NCBI RefSeq assembly: GCF_052055485.1
Contig: NZ_CP197171.1
Location: 3,720,001 to 3,784,000 of the forward strand
Origin: Amphibacillus sp052055485
GTDB lineage: Bacteria > Bacillota > Bacilli > Bacillales > Amphibacillaceae
Length of the DNA stretch: 64,000 nucleotides
Reading direction: 5' to 3'
Every line of letters begins with the position of its first letter. Position 1 is the first letter of the stretch. The notes beneath the pieces are model-generated. The model was not told the origin of the DNA. It searched no databases and was given only the letters and a program-made list of their open reading frames with translations. This document shows, one piece after another, positions 18,130 to 27,848 of this stretch. The position numbers and the translations under genes are program-made.

Positions 18130-18909
18130 TTATTCTACAGGTTCAAGCGGGATTGATAAAGGGGTGTCATCTTCTGGATTCATATTATAATACAGTGGGA
18201 CATCTCCACTATAACCACCGCTGCCAATCGGGATCGATTGATCAATGATCGCTGTTTTTGAACCGAAAGGAATAATTGTCTCTATTTCAACATTAATATG
18301 GACAACTGGCTCAATATGGACACTATTTATTTTCATTCCGGTTATAAGTGTTTCCACCTCTGTATTCACAAAGCCGATCACTTCTAAATTAACTGGAATT
18401 TTAGGTCCTAAATTAGCTAATAAAGGGATACCAAGCACTTGTCCGAGAGGAATTTCAATTAAACTCCCCTGCTGGCGAACCTGTTCTATTTCTGATTGGC
18501 TTAATTCCAATTCTAATAAATCGGATTCATCAGGGCTCACCCCTTGTTCAAGTAAGTGAAGAAATTGTTCCACTCGAGATTGAATATTACGTTGAATGCG
18601 AGTTTCTTGGGCAGCATTAACTTGATAGCTAACAACTCGACCCTCCTGATCATATTGAAAAGTAATCAACTCGCCTAATTCTAAGTCCTCATTCATCTGC
18701 TCTCCAATTGCAACACCCATCGCCATGTTGGCATATTGTTCATTCCTTGTTTCGGCAATTTCTAATAAAATCGGTTTTATTCTATAATTAACATAAAGTA
18801 TACTAAGAAAAGTAATCAAGCAAAACAAAACGATTGTTAGTCCTAAAATGTCCTTTTTTGAACCTACAAATCTTTTTTTCTTTCGCCACACAGCAATCCC
18901 TCCTAACAT
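18130..18909 (-). CDS. yunB: Sporulation protein YunB
   Basis: A 259-residue protein with one N-terminal membrane span (about residues 20-42) after a basic KKKRF segment. The extracytoplasmic part holds the family-typical MGVAIGEQM, RVVSYQVNAAQETRIQ and IPLGQVLGIPLLANLGPKIP, and ends with a polar region including SGDVPLYYN. YunB is a mother-cell sporulation protein in B. subtilis needed for efficient sporulation. It is one of the best markers that this organism forms spores. It is downstream of the HD-GYP gene on the same strand. Confidence 0.9.
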   Translation of the reverse strand: MLGGIAVWRKKKRFVGSKKDILGLTIVLFCLITFLSILYVNYRIKPILLEIAETRNEQYANMAMGVAIGEQMNEDLELGELITFQYDQEGRVVSYQVNAAQETRIQRNIQSRVEQFLHLLEQGVSPDESDLLELELSQSEIEQVRQQGSLIEIPLGQVLGIPLLANLGPKIPVNLEVIGFVNTEVETLITGMKINSVHIEPVVHINVEIETIIPFGSKTAIIDQSIPIGSGGYSGDVPLYYNMNPEDDTPLSIPLEPVE

Positions 18910-18949
18910 AGAATATGCTCATGTTAGAAGGGATAGTATTAGTAATTTA

Positions 18950-20026
18950 TTATAATCCATAGCCAGTAACGGTTATATTTAAATGGTCAGCAAGATCAAG
19001 GTCATATGGTGTAATAACTTTATTTTGATAACTGATTACTCGGACGACTGGGCGATTATAAAGCTGTTTATTTTGTCTAACAACAATTGCACGACAACCA
19101 TTATTAAGTTCAATTGTGACCCCATTCGGATAAACGGTAATGCTCTCTCGAAACGTACGAATCATTTCTTGATCAAATAAGGTCCCGCTTCCTGCATATA
19201 AAATTTCCAATCCTTCTTGAGGAAGCATCGCTTCACGATAAATTCGATCACTTGTCACCGCATCAAATACATCTGTAATTGCTAATACCTTGCCAAACTT
19301 ATGAATGTCATCCTCTTTAATGCCTCTTGGATAACCAGAGCCATTTAGCCGCTCATGATGTTGATAAGCACAGTGGGCAACTAGTAATGAAAAATCTGAT
19401 TTTCTTAAAAATTCAAAACCAAGCTCTGGATGTGTTTTGATCGTCTCAAATTCTTCAGGAGTTAGTTGGCTATTTTTCTTTAAGATCACATCTGGTAAAA
19501 AAACTTTACCAATATCATGAAGTATTGCCCCTAAACCGATCTCTTTTACTTCCTTCTGTGAGAAATGTAATTCATTAGCTAATGCAATTGAGTAGATGGC
19601 AACATTTACTGAATGCTCAAACAAATAATCATCACTAATAAATATATCTGACATCAACGTTAAAACCTGATCGTCTTCTTGAATTTGAGATACAAGCAGG
19701 TCAACAAGCCCACTCATTTTCTCTGTTGTTTTATCAAATAAAAAAGCTTTATTTTTAATTCCATTATTTTCAAATGAATAAAAAAAAGACTTTACTGTCT
19801 GAATTGCCTCGAATCTCACTTGCTCTGAAATAGACGAATGAATCACAATATCATCTGAAAGCTCGTCTTTCACATAAACAAACGTGACGCCTAATTCTAG
19901 TAATCGGTTTATAACTGGTCTTGTTAAAGTAACTTCACTTTGGACTAACACTTTACCTTGATCATTATAAATTGGCTTCGCTAATTCTTTTCCTTCTGTT
20001 AATTCTCTCGTTGGCACTAATCTCAT
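18950..20026 (-). CDS. HD-GYP domain protein, likely cyclic-di-GMP phosphodiesterase
   Basis: A 358-residue protein. The N-terminal 100 residues are a non-catalytic domain. HD-GYP motifs follow: EHSVNVAIYS, LHDIGKVFLP (metal His-Asp), HPELGFEFL, AYQHHERLNGSGYPRG (H...GSGYP) and ITDVFDAVTSDR. The key GYP motif is intact, which supports c-di-GMP or pGpG hydrolysis. The C-terminal part (about 290-358) is not recognised. TTAGGAG precedes the ATG. It lies between yunD and yunB. Confidence 0.85.
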   Translation of the reverse strand: MRLVPTRELTEGKELAKPIYNDQGKVLVQSEVTLTRPVINRLLELGVTFVYVKDELSDDIVIHSSISEQVRFEAIQTVKSFFYSFENNGIKNKAFLFDKTTEKMSGLVDLLVSQIQEDDQVLTLMSDIFISDDYLFEHSVNVAIYSIALANELHFSQKEVKEIGLGAILHDIGKVFLPDVILKKNSQLTPEEFETIKTHPELGFEFLRKSDFSLLVAHCAYQHHERLNGSGYPRGIKEDDIHKFGKVLAITDVFDAVTSDRIYREAMLPQEGLEILYAGSGTLFDQEMIRTFRESITVYPNGVTIELNNGCRAIVVRQNKQLYNRPVVRVISYQNKVITPYDLDLADHLNITVTGYGL

Positions 20027-20109
20027 TATGAACTCCTAACTTTCTATTCCAGTAAATAATTATGTTCACTAGATATATCGACATCATTCTACAAATCATG
20101 AAGAAGGAA

Positions 20110-21510
20110 TCAGGATTTTTCTGCTATTCGTTTTAGGGTTAACTGTAGAAGGTCCCGAATAAATTCAGGCATGAAAAACTGCTTTGATTGAGCACGTGAA
20201 ATTTGTGGTGATAAATGACCGAATGTAAACATATCAGCTGTCGCTAAGCGGTACATCTTGTTCACATCTAACGGTTCATTTCCAATTAGTAGGCTTTCAA
20301 CATATTCATTACCTTCATTGTCGTACTTCATTTCAAACTCTACATCAGCATATACTAAAGCCCCCATCACCTTCCCTCGAAAACCATAACCTTTCACTTG
20401 AAGTTGTCGATAAGCCTTTGTCAATCCTGCTCGGACAACTTCTAACAATTCTTGACCTGTCAAAGTGACTAAACAAGGATTAATCGGGTGCGGACAATTA
20501 CTATGCACATCTAATTCAGTGACAACACCTTGCTCAAAGCCTTGTAATAGAATACCAGCATTTAACATAGCAGCATCTGCATTCGTCCATGTTTTTAAAG
20601 TGTGTGCTAATTGCTTGATCAAATATGTTTCTTTAAACCAATCTACTTCAAGAGGCTCGGTTAAAGTGACGATCTTTTTATTCAATAATCGATCTGTCTC
20701 AAACCTATGCCTACTTATTAATTCAATAGTCTTTGAATCCTCTAAATCATCCTGGGTTGGATGAGCTGTAGCCTTTTTATCAATTAATGTTTTTTGATCA
20801 TGATCCCAAATCAATTGGATTTCACCAACATAATAGCCTGACTTCCCTACAGCTGTTGAAATAGTTTGATTGAAGTATTCCTCGCTTTCAAACAGATGGT
20901 GTGTATGCCCTCCTATAATGACATCAAGATCAGGAAATTGTTCAGCAATCACTTCATCTTGATCAACTCCTAAATGTGATAATAAAAGAACAATATCACT
21001 TTGCTGCTTGATTTCTTCAATATATCTAGCCAGGGTTTCTAATGGATCATGAATATCCCAGCCTAAAGGGCTATAAAAAGCAGTGAAAGGAGCAGTTAAA
21101 CCAACTATAGCCACTCTCACAGCTGAATCAGTTGATAATATTTGATAAGGTTTAAGCCAATTGGGCTGTTCATCACTCTGGCTAGAAAGATTGGCACAGA
21201 CAACCGTAAATTTAGCTTGATCATATAGATCAAAAAGCTCTTTTTTAGTCAAGGTAATTCCTTCGTTATTTCCAATAGTAACCACATCATAATTCGCTTT
21301 ATTTAACAAATCGACATTCCCTTTTCCTTTTAAAGCCTCTGTTATCGGGTTCACTCGATCAATATGATCACCATTATCTAATAAATAATAGGCTTGATTA
21401 TTTTTCCTTCGTTCAGTTATTTTTTCATTTAGAAAATGAATAATTCTCGGCCAATTATCAAAATAACTATGTAAATCACTCGTATAATAGAAATAAATTT
21501 CTTCTTGCAT
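20110..21510 (-). CDS. yunD: Metallophosphatase/5'-nucleotidase family protein (YunD-like)
   Basis: A 466-residue protein of the two-domain UshA type. Metallophosphatase motifs include YTSDLHSYFDN, LLDNGDHID, TIGNNEG and IIGGHTHHLFE. The C-terminal substrate domain (about 290-466) includes MLNAGILLQGF and CPHPINPCLVTLTGQELLE. No signal peptide is visible, so it would act in the cytoplasm, as proposed for YunD. GATAGGAG is about eight bases before the ATG. Substrate is not shown by the sequence. Confidence 0.85.
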   Translation of the reverse strand: MQEEIYFYYTSDLHSYFDNWPRIIHFLNEKITERRKNNQAYYLLDNGDHIDRVNPITEALKGKGNVDLLNKANYDVVTIGNNEGITLTKKELFDLYDQAKFTVVCANLSSQSDEQPNWLKPYQILSTDSAVRVAIVGLTAPFTAFYSPLGWDIHDPLETLARYIEEIKQQSDIVLLLSHLGVDQDEVIAEQFPDLDVIIGGHTHHLFESEEYFNQTISTAVGKSGYYVGEIQLIWDHDQKTLIDKKATAHPTQDDLEDSKTIELISRHRFETDRLLNKKIVTLTEPLEVDWFKETYLIKQLAHTLKTWTNADAAMLNAGILLQGFEQGVVTELDVHSNCPHPINPCLVTLTGQELLEVVRAGLTKAYRQLQVKGYGFRGKVMGALVYADVEFEMKYDNEGNEYVESLLIGNEPLDVNKMYRLATADMFTFGHLSPQISRAQSKQFFMPEFIRDLLQLTLKRIAEKS

Positions 21511-21871
21511 CTTATAAGCTCCTATCTGAATTACAATATCATCAATATAAATGTTAAGCTTATTTTCTATCTTAGCACATATTATGAAAAATCCCGTATC
21601 TTAGTGTTTGATAATACTTAAAAAATGCTATGCAAACATAAAAATAATCCGCCTCATGAGTTATCAACTCTTACTTTGGCGGATTATTTCGTCATAGTGC
21701 TGTTCACTTATCGGGAACAGTTCTAATAGCTTATTGATTACAATCAATAAGCTTTATATCTTTCTTTTCAATCAAAGTCGTCCATTTCTTTACACCCTGT
21801 TAGAGCATCTAAATCTCTAGAGTATCTTAGTTATGACTTATCACCTCATTAATGGGCTCTTTTAAAATCAC
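21511..21871. other. Intergenic region with two hairpins
   Basis: Stem AAATAATCCGCC/GGCGGATTATTT (21642-21689) and stem AGCTTATTGAT/ATCAATAAGCT (about 21730-21752, then T-rich) look like terminators. No gene is supported. Confidence 0.55.
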
Positions 21872-22153
21872 TTACTGTTTGAATGTTAATTTAATTCCCA
21901 AAACAAATGAAATCAGAGCTAAGCCTGTATATCTCACACAATTAATAAAAGCCTCGAAATAATATCCATGAATAACAATACCACTACCAGAACTGTCGTT
22001 TGGAAAAACAATACCACTACCAGAACTGTCGTTTGGAAAAACAATCGTACCTAAACTCAAAAAAATAATTATGGCTAAAGCAATCAGCGCATACCCAACA
22101 TATTTCGTCCAATCATTTTTCAATTTTAATCCTCCTGTCAATTGATCGTTCAT
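21872..22153 (-). CDS. Hypothetical membrane protein with internal tandem repeat
   Basis: A 93-residue protein with two hydrophobic segments, about residues 16-36 and 70-90. Between them lies a perfect 11-residue tandem repeat (IVFPNDSSGSG twice, with a third partial unit) encoded by a 33-base duplication. The loop should lie between the spans. AGGAGG lies about six bases before a possible internal start (LKNDWTK), and a second ribosome-like site lies before the ATG at 22153. No family is recognised. Confidence 0.5.
   Translation of the reverse strand: MNDQLTGGLKLKNDWTKYVGYALIALAIIIFLSLGTIVFPNDSSGSGIVFPNDSSGSGIVIHGYYFEAFINCVRYTGLALISFVLGIKLTFKQ
21974..22039. repeat. 33-bp perfect tandem duplication in a coding region
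   Basis: Two head-to-tail copies of a 33-base unit (21974-22006 and 22007-22039) keep the reading frame and encode FPNDSSGSGIV twice. The following bases (AACAAT) start a third partial copy. Confidence 0.85.
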
Positions 22154-22246
22154 TTCTCATCTTTCTTTTTCTAATCCTATCATTTTATTAATGTTTATCA
22201 TATCATTTCTTGTCAATGTTATATATTTAAAAACTATCAAAAATAT

Positions 22247-22280
22247 AACCCTTGCCACAAATATTATTGTGACAAGGGTT
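22247..22280 (-). terminator. Terminator of the suf operon
   Basis: Stem AACCCTTG/CAAGGGTT with an inner ACAAT/ATTGT pairing. On the minus strand it is followed by a T-rich run (TATATTTTTG), nine bases after the sufB stop. Confidence 0.8.
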
Positions 22281-22288
22281 AACATATC

Positions 22289-23686
22289 TTAACCTATAGA
22301 ACCTTCCATCTCGAAGCTAATCAAGCGGTTCATTTCAACGGCATATTCCATTGGTAATTCTTTTGTAAATGGCTCGATAAAGCCCATAACAATCATTTCA
22401 GTTGCTTCAACTTCTGAAATACCGCGACTCATTAAATAGAATAATTGTTCTTCTGATACTTTTGATACCTTTGCTTCGTGCTCAAGTGAAATATTTTCGT
22501 TTAATATTTCATTGTAAGGAATCGTATCTGAAGTTGATTTATTATCCATGATTAACGTATCGCACTCAATATTAGAGCGTGCGCCATCTGCTTTACGACC
22601 AAAGTGAACAATGCCTCGATATGAAACTTTTCCACCATGCTGTGAAATGGATTTGGAAACAATTGTTGAAGAAGTATTGGGCGCCAGATGGTACATTTTC
22701 GCCCCAGCATCTTGATGTTGCCCTTTGCCGGCTAAAGCAATAGACATCGTGTTTCCTCTTGCCCCTTCTCCTCTTAGTAAAATAGAAGGGTATTTCATCG
22801 TTAATTTCGAGCCAATATTGCCATCAATCCATTCCATCGTTCCATTTGCTTCACAAGTTGCACGTTTGGTTACGAGGTTATAGACATTATTTGCCCAGTT
22901 TTGAATCGTTGTATAACGACAATAAGCATCCTTCTTAACAAAAATCTCAACAACCGCACTGTGAAGTGAATTCGTTGTAAATACAGGTGCTGTACAGCCT
23001 TCTACATAATGAACAGAAGCTCCTTCGTCAACAATAATAAGCGTCCGTTCAAATTGTCCCATATTTTCCGAATTAATTCGGAAATAAGCTTGTAATGGAG
23101 TATCTGATTTTACCCCTTTTGGAACATAAATAAATGAACCACCTGACCAAACAGCAGAGTTTAAAGCAGCAAATTTATTATCTGTGTAAGGAATAACCTT
23201 GCCAAAGTATTGTTTGAACAGATCTTCATGTTCCTTTAATGCTGAGTCCGTATCTTGAAAAATGATGCCTAGCTCTTCAAGATCTTCTTTTAAGCTTTGA
23301 TAAACAACCTCTGATTCATATTGTGCTGATACACCAGCTAAATATTTTTGTTCTGCTTCTGGAATACCAAGCTTATCAAATGTTCGTTTAATTTCTTCTG
23401 GAACCTCATCCCAAGAGCGTTCTGACTTTTCTGATGGCTTCACGTAATAAGTGATTTCATCAAAATCAAGATCAGAAAGGTCACCACCCCATTGTGGCAT
23501 TGGCTTGCTATAGAAATGTTCAAGTGCTTTCAAACGATAATCAAGCATCCACTGAGGTTCCTCTTTCAGATTAGAAATCTCTTCAACTACTTTTTTCGTT
23601 AAACCTTTTTCGGTTCGAAATATCGAAACATCTTTATCATGAAAACCATATTTATATTCTCCTACTTCAGGTGCATTATTAACCAT
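22289..23686 (-). CDS. sufB: Fe-S cluster scaffold SufB
   Basis: A 465-residue SufB, the main scaffold of the SufBCD complex in the cytoplasm. Typical parts are YTDNKFAALNSAVWSGGSF, VPKGVKSDTPLQAYFRIN, VHYVEGCTAP and the C-terminal YLMSRGISEVEATEMIV. A cysteine in RSNIECDTLIM is the likely cluster or persulfide site. It is the last gene of sufC-sufD-sufS-sufU-sufB, the order of other Bacillaceae. AAGGAGG precedes the ATG. Confidence 0.95.
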   Translation of the reverse strand: MVNNAPEVGEYKYGFHDKDVSIFRTEKGLTKKVVEEISNLKEEPQWMLDYRLKALEHFYSKPMPQWGGDLSDLDFDEITYYVKPSEKSERSWDEVPEEIKRTFDKLGIPEAEQKYLAGVSAQYESEVVYQSLKEDLEELGIIFQDTDSALKEHEDLFKQYFGKVIPYTDNKFAALNSAVWSGGSFIYVPKGVKSDTPLQAYFRINSENMGQFERTLIIVDEGASVHYVEGCTAPVFTTNSLHSAVVEIFVKKDAYCRYTTIQNWANNVYNLVTKRATCEANGTMEWIDGNIGSKLTMKYPSILLRGEGARGNTMSIALAGKGQHQDAGAKMYHLAPNTSSTIVSKSISQHGGKVSYRGIVHFGRKADGARSNIECDTLIMDNKSTSDTIPYNEILNENISLEHEAKVSKVSEEQLFYLMSRGISEVEATEMIVMGFIEPFTKELPMEYAVEMNRLISFEMEGSIG

Positions 23687-23728
23687 AATAGCCCTCCTTA
23701 TGTGTTATCGTAGTCGATAAACATTCAT

Positions 23729-24169
23729 TTAATTCTCTTTCTGATCAACTGCCTTTTCCATTGCCTTCCATGCCAGAGTTGCACATTTAATTCGAGCTGG
23801 GAATTTCGAGACACCTTGAAGTGCTTCAACATCTCCCATATCTAGATCAGTCAGCTCAACGTCTTCACCCAGCATTAACTTGGAGAAATAATGTGACATC
23901 GTCAAAGCATCTGACAATTTTTGTTCCTTTATTGCTTGTGTCATCATCGAAGCAGAGGCCAAACTAATTGAACATCCTTCACCTTCGAATTTAACATCTT
24001 TAATTCGATCATTCTCAACAATTAAATAAAGTTGAATCCGGTCACCACAGGTAGGATTGTTCATTTCCAAGGTAAGTGCCTCTTCTGACAATGAGCCTCG
24101 ATTTCGAGGATTCTTATAATGATCCATAATAACCTGTCGATATAACGTGTCTAGATTGTTAAAAGACAT
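23729..24169 (-). CDS. sufU: SufU zinc-dependent sulfurtransferase
   Basis: A 146-residue IscU-like protein that accepts persulfide sulfur from SufS through a zinc site. It opens LDTLYRQVIMDHYKNPRN. Cysteines in NPTCGDRIQ, GEGCSISLAS and RIKCATLAWK with an Asp match the zinc ligands. The ATG at 24169 lies inside the 3' end of sufS and overlaps it by 11 bases; longer readings have no support. It replaces IscU-type scaffolds in Firmicutes. Confidence 0.95.
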   Translation of the reverse strand: MSFNNLDTLYRQVIMDHYKNPRNRGSLSEEALTLEMNNPTCGDRIQLYLIVENDRIKDVKFEGEGCSISLASASMMTQAIKEQKLSDALTMSHYFSKLMLGEDVELTDLDMGDVEALQGVSKFPARIKCATLAWKAMEKAVDQKEN

Positions 24170-25379
24170 CGGTAAAAAACTCCTTCGTTTTCTGTAATCC
24201 AGCAACGAAGCGATCAGCATCTTGCTTCGTATTATATAAATAAAAACTTGCTCTTGCCGTCGCAGTGACACCCAGCCATTTCATTAGAGGTTGTGCACAA
24301 TGGTGTCCAGCTCGGACAGCAATTCCTCCTGCATCTAACACTGTTGCTGTATCATGCGGGTGAACGTCAGTTAAATTAAAAGTAATTAATCCGGCACGCT
24401 CTGCTGGACCATAGATCTCTATTCCATCAATTGTCCTTATTTGGTCGATCGCATAGCTAACTAATTCCTTTTCATGTAAAGCTATTTGATCAAGTCCGAG
24501 TTCTGTCAAGTAATCAATTGCTGCGGCAAGGCCAATTGCACCTGCAATAATCGGCGTTCCTCCTTCAAATTTCCACGGAAGTTCCTTCCAAGTTGAATCA
24601 TAGAGATCAACAAAATCAATCATTTCTCCGCCGAATTCAACAGGCTCCATGTGTTCCAATAAAGCCTTTTTACCATATAAAACACCTATTCCTGTCGGGG
24701 CACACATTTTATGACCTGAGAAAGCATAAAAATCACAGTCTAAATCTTGCACATCTACTTGAAGATGTGGAGCCCCCTGTGCACCATCTACTAATAAAAT
24801 GGCATCATGACGATGTACAATGTTAGCTATTTCTTTGATTGGATTAATCGTACCCAATACATTTGACACTTGTGTAATCGCTACGATCTTGGTAGCAGAT
24901 GTCACTGTTTTCTCCACTTCAGTTAACGAAATGGTCCCATCAGACTCTAATGGAATATATTTCAAAATTGCACCTGTTCGTTTACTCAACTGTTGCCAAG
25001 GAATGATGTTACTATGGTGTTCCATCTGAGTGATGACAATTTCATCGCCCTTATTTAAATGTTGATTACCATAGCTACTTGCGACTAGATTTATTGCAGC
25101 CGTTGTTCCTCTAGTGAAGATAACTTCTTCTCTATGCTTTGCATGAATAAATTGTTTGACTCGATCACGCGCAGCTTCATATTGCTCTGTTGCTCGCGTT
25201 CCAATTGTATGCACACCACGGTGAACATTGGCATTGTTCAAACGATAATACTGATCAATAGCCTCAATCACTTGTATTGGTTTCTGTGCAGTAGCAGCTG
25301 AATCTAAATAAACTAAAGGAAAACCATTTACCTCTTGCGTTAAAAGTGGAAAGTCTTCACGAATTGCAGTAACATCCAT
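24159..25379 (-). CDS. sufS: Cysteine desulfurase SufS
   Basis: A 406-residue PLP enzyme that removes sulfur from cysteine and hands it to SufU. The PLP lysine is in AFSGHKMCAPTGIGVLYGKK and the catalytic cysteine in RAGHHCAQP near residue 365. It begins MDVTAIREDFPLL at 25379, one base after the sufD stop, with a GGGAAAG site inside sufD. It is coupled to sufD and overlaps sufU. Confidence 0.95.
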   Translation of the reverse strand: MDVTAIREDFPLLTQEVNGFPLVYLDSAATAQKPIQVIEAIDQYYRLNNANVHRGVHTIGTRATEQYEAARDRVKQFIHAKHREEVIFTRGTTAAINLVASSYGNQHLNKGDEIVITQMEHHSNIIPWQQLSKRTGAILKYIPLESDGTISLTEVEKTVTSATKIVAITQVSNVLGTINPIKEIANIVHRHDAILLVDGAQGAPHLQVDVQDLDCDFYAFSGHKMCAPTGIGVLYGKKALLEHMEPVEFGGEMIDFVDLYDSTWKELPWKFEGGTPIIAGAIGLAAAIDYLTELGLDQIALHEKELVSYAIDQIRTIDGIEIYGPAERAGLITFNLTDVHPHDTATVLDAGGIAVRAGHHCAQPLMKWLGVTATARASFYLYNTKQDADRFVAGLQKTKEFFTDVF

Positions 25380-25380
25380 T

Positions 25381-26688
25381 TTAATATACTTTCCCTTCAA
25401 TAACATCCGTTAATTGTGTTCTTACAGCTTCAATTGGAATACTTTTAACAACTGGTGCTAAGAAACCATGAATAATTAAACGCTCTGCTTCCTGTTTTGA
25501 AATTCCTCGACTCATTAAATAATAGAGCTGAAGAGGATCAACTCGACCAACTGAAGCAGCATGACCTGCGGTAACATCATCTTCATCGATTAAAAGGATT
25601 GGATTCGCATCGCCTCTTGCATCCTTGCTTAACATGAGCACTCGTGATTCTTGTTCAGCATTTGCTTTCGATGCACCATGTTCAATTTTTCCAATACCAT
25701 GGAAGATAGCTGATGCACGTTCCTTCATTACACCATGTTGTAAAATAAGTCCCTCTGATTGTTTGCCGTGATTAACAATTTTTGCAGTGAAGTTCTGGGT
25801 TTGATCACTCCTGCCAACAGAAACAGCTTTAGCATAACAGAATGAATCTTCACCTATGAGATGGGTCACGTTTTCTGAAATGGTATTACCATCATTCATT
25901 TGTCCGAGTGCCCACTCAATTTTTGCATCGCGACCTGCTACACCTCGACGGTTAATATATGTCGTCGTTCCGTGTGCAAAGTGATCAACTGAACCATATG
26001 AAACAGATGCATTATCTTTAACAATAACCTCTGAAATGACATTAGCAACCGTTTGGGTTTCGTCATGATCAGATAAATAATTTTCAACATACGTCACTTG
26101 ACTATTCTCTTCAGCAACGATAATGACATGATTAAACAGGGCTAAATTTTCATCTTCCTGCCAAAAAATTGATTGAATGGGTGTATCAATAACAACATTA
26201 CGTGGAACGTATAAAAAGACTCCACCATTCATCAAGGCAGTGTGAACAGCTGTTAATTTGTGCTCATCAACAGTTACAGCTTCAGTTAGATAATATTTCT
26301 TAACCAGATCAGGATGATCCTGCATAGCTGTAAAGATATCAGTAAAAATAACACCCTTTTCTTCTAAATCACTTGTCAGCGTTTGATAACTTTTGAATTG
26401 ATTTCGTAAAATCACCAAGTTCTGGTCATCTTTTGATAAATCAACGAATTTTTTTATATGATCAGGTAGATCAGCTAAAGAAGAGATTTCTTCAGCCTCT
26501 GCTTGATGTGAAAAGCTTGAAAAATCCCAATGGCTAATATTTGTTTTATCAGGCTTTGGCATGTCAAGCTGATGAGCCTGCTCTAATGCATCAGCACGAA
26601 GTGTTTTCATCCATTCCGGCTCATTATTTTGCTTTGAAAAGTTCTCAATATAATCTAGTGTGTATTTCTCCAACATTTCAACTGACAT
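25381..26688 (-). CDS. sufD: Fe-S assembly protein SufD
   Basis: A 435-residue beta-helix protein that pairs with SufB and SufC. Family regions include ALMNGGVFLYVPRNVVIDTP, YVENYLSDHDETQTV, SRVLMLSKDARGDANPILLI and the C-terminal YYLMSRGISKQEAERLII, related to SufB. It follows sufC by 17 bases. Confidence 0.95.
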   Translation of the reverse strand: MSVEMLEKYTLDYIENFSKQNNEPEWMKTLRADALEQAHQLDMPKPDKTNISHWDFSSFSHQAEAEEISSLADLPDHIKKFVDLSKDDQNLVILRNQFKSYQTLTSDLEEKGVIFTDIFTAMQDHPDLVKKYYLTEAVTVDEHKLTAVHTALMNGGVFLYVPRNVVIDTPIQSIFWQEDENLALFNHVIIVAEENSQVTYVENYLSDHDETQTVANVISEVIVKDNASVSYGSVDHFAHGTTTYINRRGVAGRDAKIEWALGQMNDGNTISENVTHLIGEDSFCYAKAVSVGRSDQTQNFTAKIVNHGKQSEGLILQHGVMKERASAIFHGIGKIEHGASKANAEQESRVLMLSKDARGDANPILLIDEDDVTAGHAASVGRVDPLQLYYLMSRGISKQEAERLIIHGFLAPVVKSIPIEAVRTQLTDVIEGKVY

Positions 26689-26705
26689 ACAATCTCTCCT
26701 CTCCC

Positions 26706-27491
26706 TTAAGCGTCTAAACCAACTGTTTCATCCTCGATGCCGAGTTCTTGTTTAATCCAGTCATATCCTTCACTCTCTAAACGTTCAACTAGTTCTGCAC
26801 CGCCTGATTTAACGATACGACCTTGCATCATGACATGCACATAATCAGGTGTCACATAGTTTAGTAGTCGTTGATAGTGGGTAATGATTAAGCAGCCAAA
26901 AGAGTCATCTCTCAGTTGATTAATTCCTTTTGAAACAACTTTTAAAGCATCGATATCAAGTCCTGAGTCAATTTCATCCAAAATACCGATTGCTGGTTTG
27001 ATCAGCATTAACTGAAGAATTTCATTACGTTTCTTCTCACCGCCTGAGAAGCCTTCATTTAAATAACGTTGTGCCATGTTTTTATCAATATCAAGGAAGT
27101 CCATTGCCTTATCCATTTCTTTAATGAATTTCATTAATGGAATCTCATTGCCTTCTTCACGATGGGCATTGATGGCAGAACGCAAAAAGTCAGATGTTGT
27201 GACACCACTGATTTCACTTGGGTATTGCATCCCTAGGAATAGACCTGCTTTCGCACGTTCATCTACTTCCATTTCTAGAACATCTTCGCCGTCCATTAGG
27301 ATAGAACCTTTTGTCACTTCATAACTAGGATGTCCCATAATAGCAGATGCTAAAGTAGACTTACCTGTCCCATTCGGTCCCATAATAGCATGGAATTCGC
27401 CACCTTTAATGGTTAGGTTTACCCCTTTTAAAATTTCCTTGCCTTCAATTTCAACATGAAGATCCTTGATTTCTAAAGTTGATCCAGTCAT
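26706..27491 (-). CDS. sufC: Fe-S assembly ATPase SufC
   Basis: A 261-residue ABC-type ATPase of the cytosolic SufBCD complex. Walker A is GPNGTGKST (about residues 38-46), the signature region is EGFSGGEKKRNEI, and Walker B is AIGILDEIDSGLDID. ITHYQRLL carries the switch histidine. First gene of the suf operon; GGGGGTAT is nine bases before the ATG. Confidence 0.95.
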   Translation of the reverse strand: MTGSTLEIKDLHVEIEGKEILKGVNLTIKGGEFHAIMGPNGTGKSTLASAIMGHPSYEVTKGSILMDGEDVLEMEVDERAKAGLFLGMQYPSEISGVTTSDFLRSAINAHREEGNEIPLMKFIKEMDKAMDFLDIDKNMAQRYLNEGFSGGEKKRNEILQLMLIKPAIGILDEIDSGLDIDALKVVSKGINQLRDDSFGCLIITHYQRLLNYVTPDYVHVMMQGRIVKSGGAELVERLESEGYDWIKQELGIEDETVGLDA

Positions 27492-27848
27492 AAACTATAC
27501 CCCCAAAATGAATATTTTATTTTATCGAACAGTAAGATTATACCATTCTCATTCTATTCTCATTACAATCTTATACTATTTCAAATCTAATATCAAGATT
27601 TACAACCAAGTATACTGTAGTTTTTTAAACCTTATAGTATAAAAAGTGATTCATCCTATGATTATTAACATATTTAAGCTTTAGAGCCTAAATAATGAAG
27701 GTGAAATGTCTTAATGATTGATAGATATGTTAAACCCCCTTCCATAAAAAATAGAAGGGGGGAGTTTGTCTCAATACCTATGATTATCAATCGCATTTCT
27801 TAATTGTTAATATATAATGATTCTTGAGTAAAATTAGTTGGTTGAAAA
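27492..27848. other. suf promoter region and hairpin after metQ
   Basis: The right part (about 27492-27600) must hold the suf promoter, leftward. A stem CCCCCTTC/GAAGGGGG at about 27735-27761 may be an attenuator or terminator for transcription leaving metQ. No gene is seen. Confidence 0.5.
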
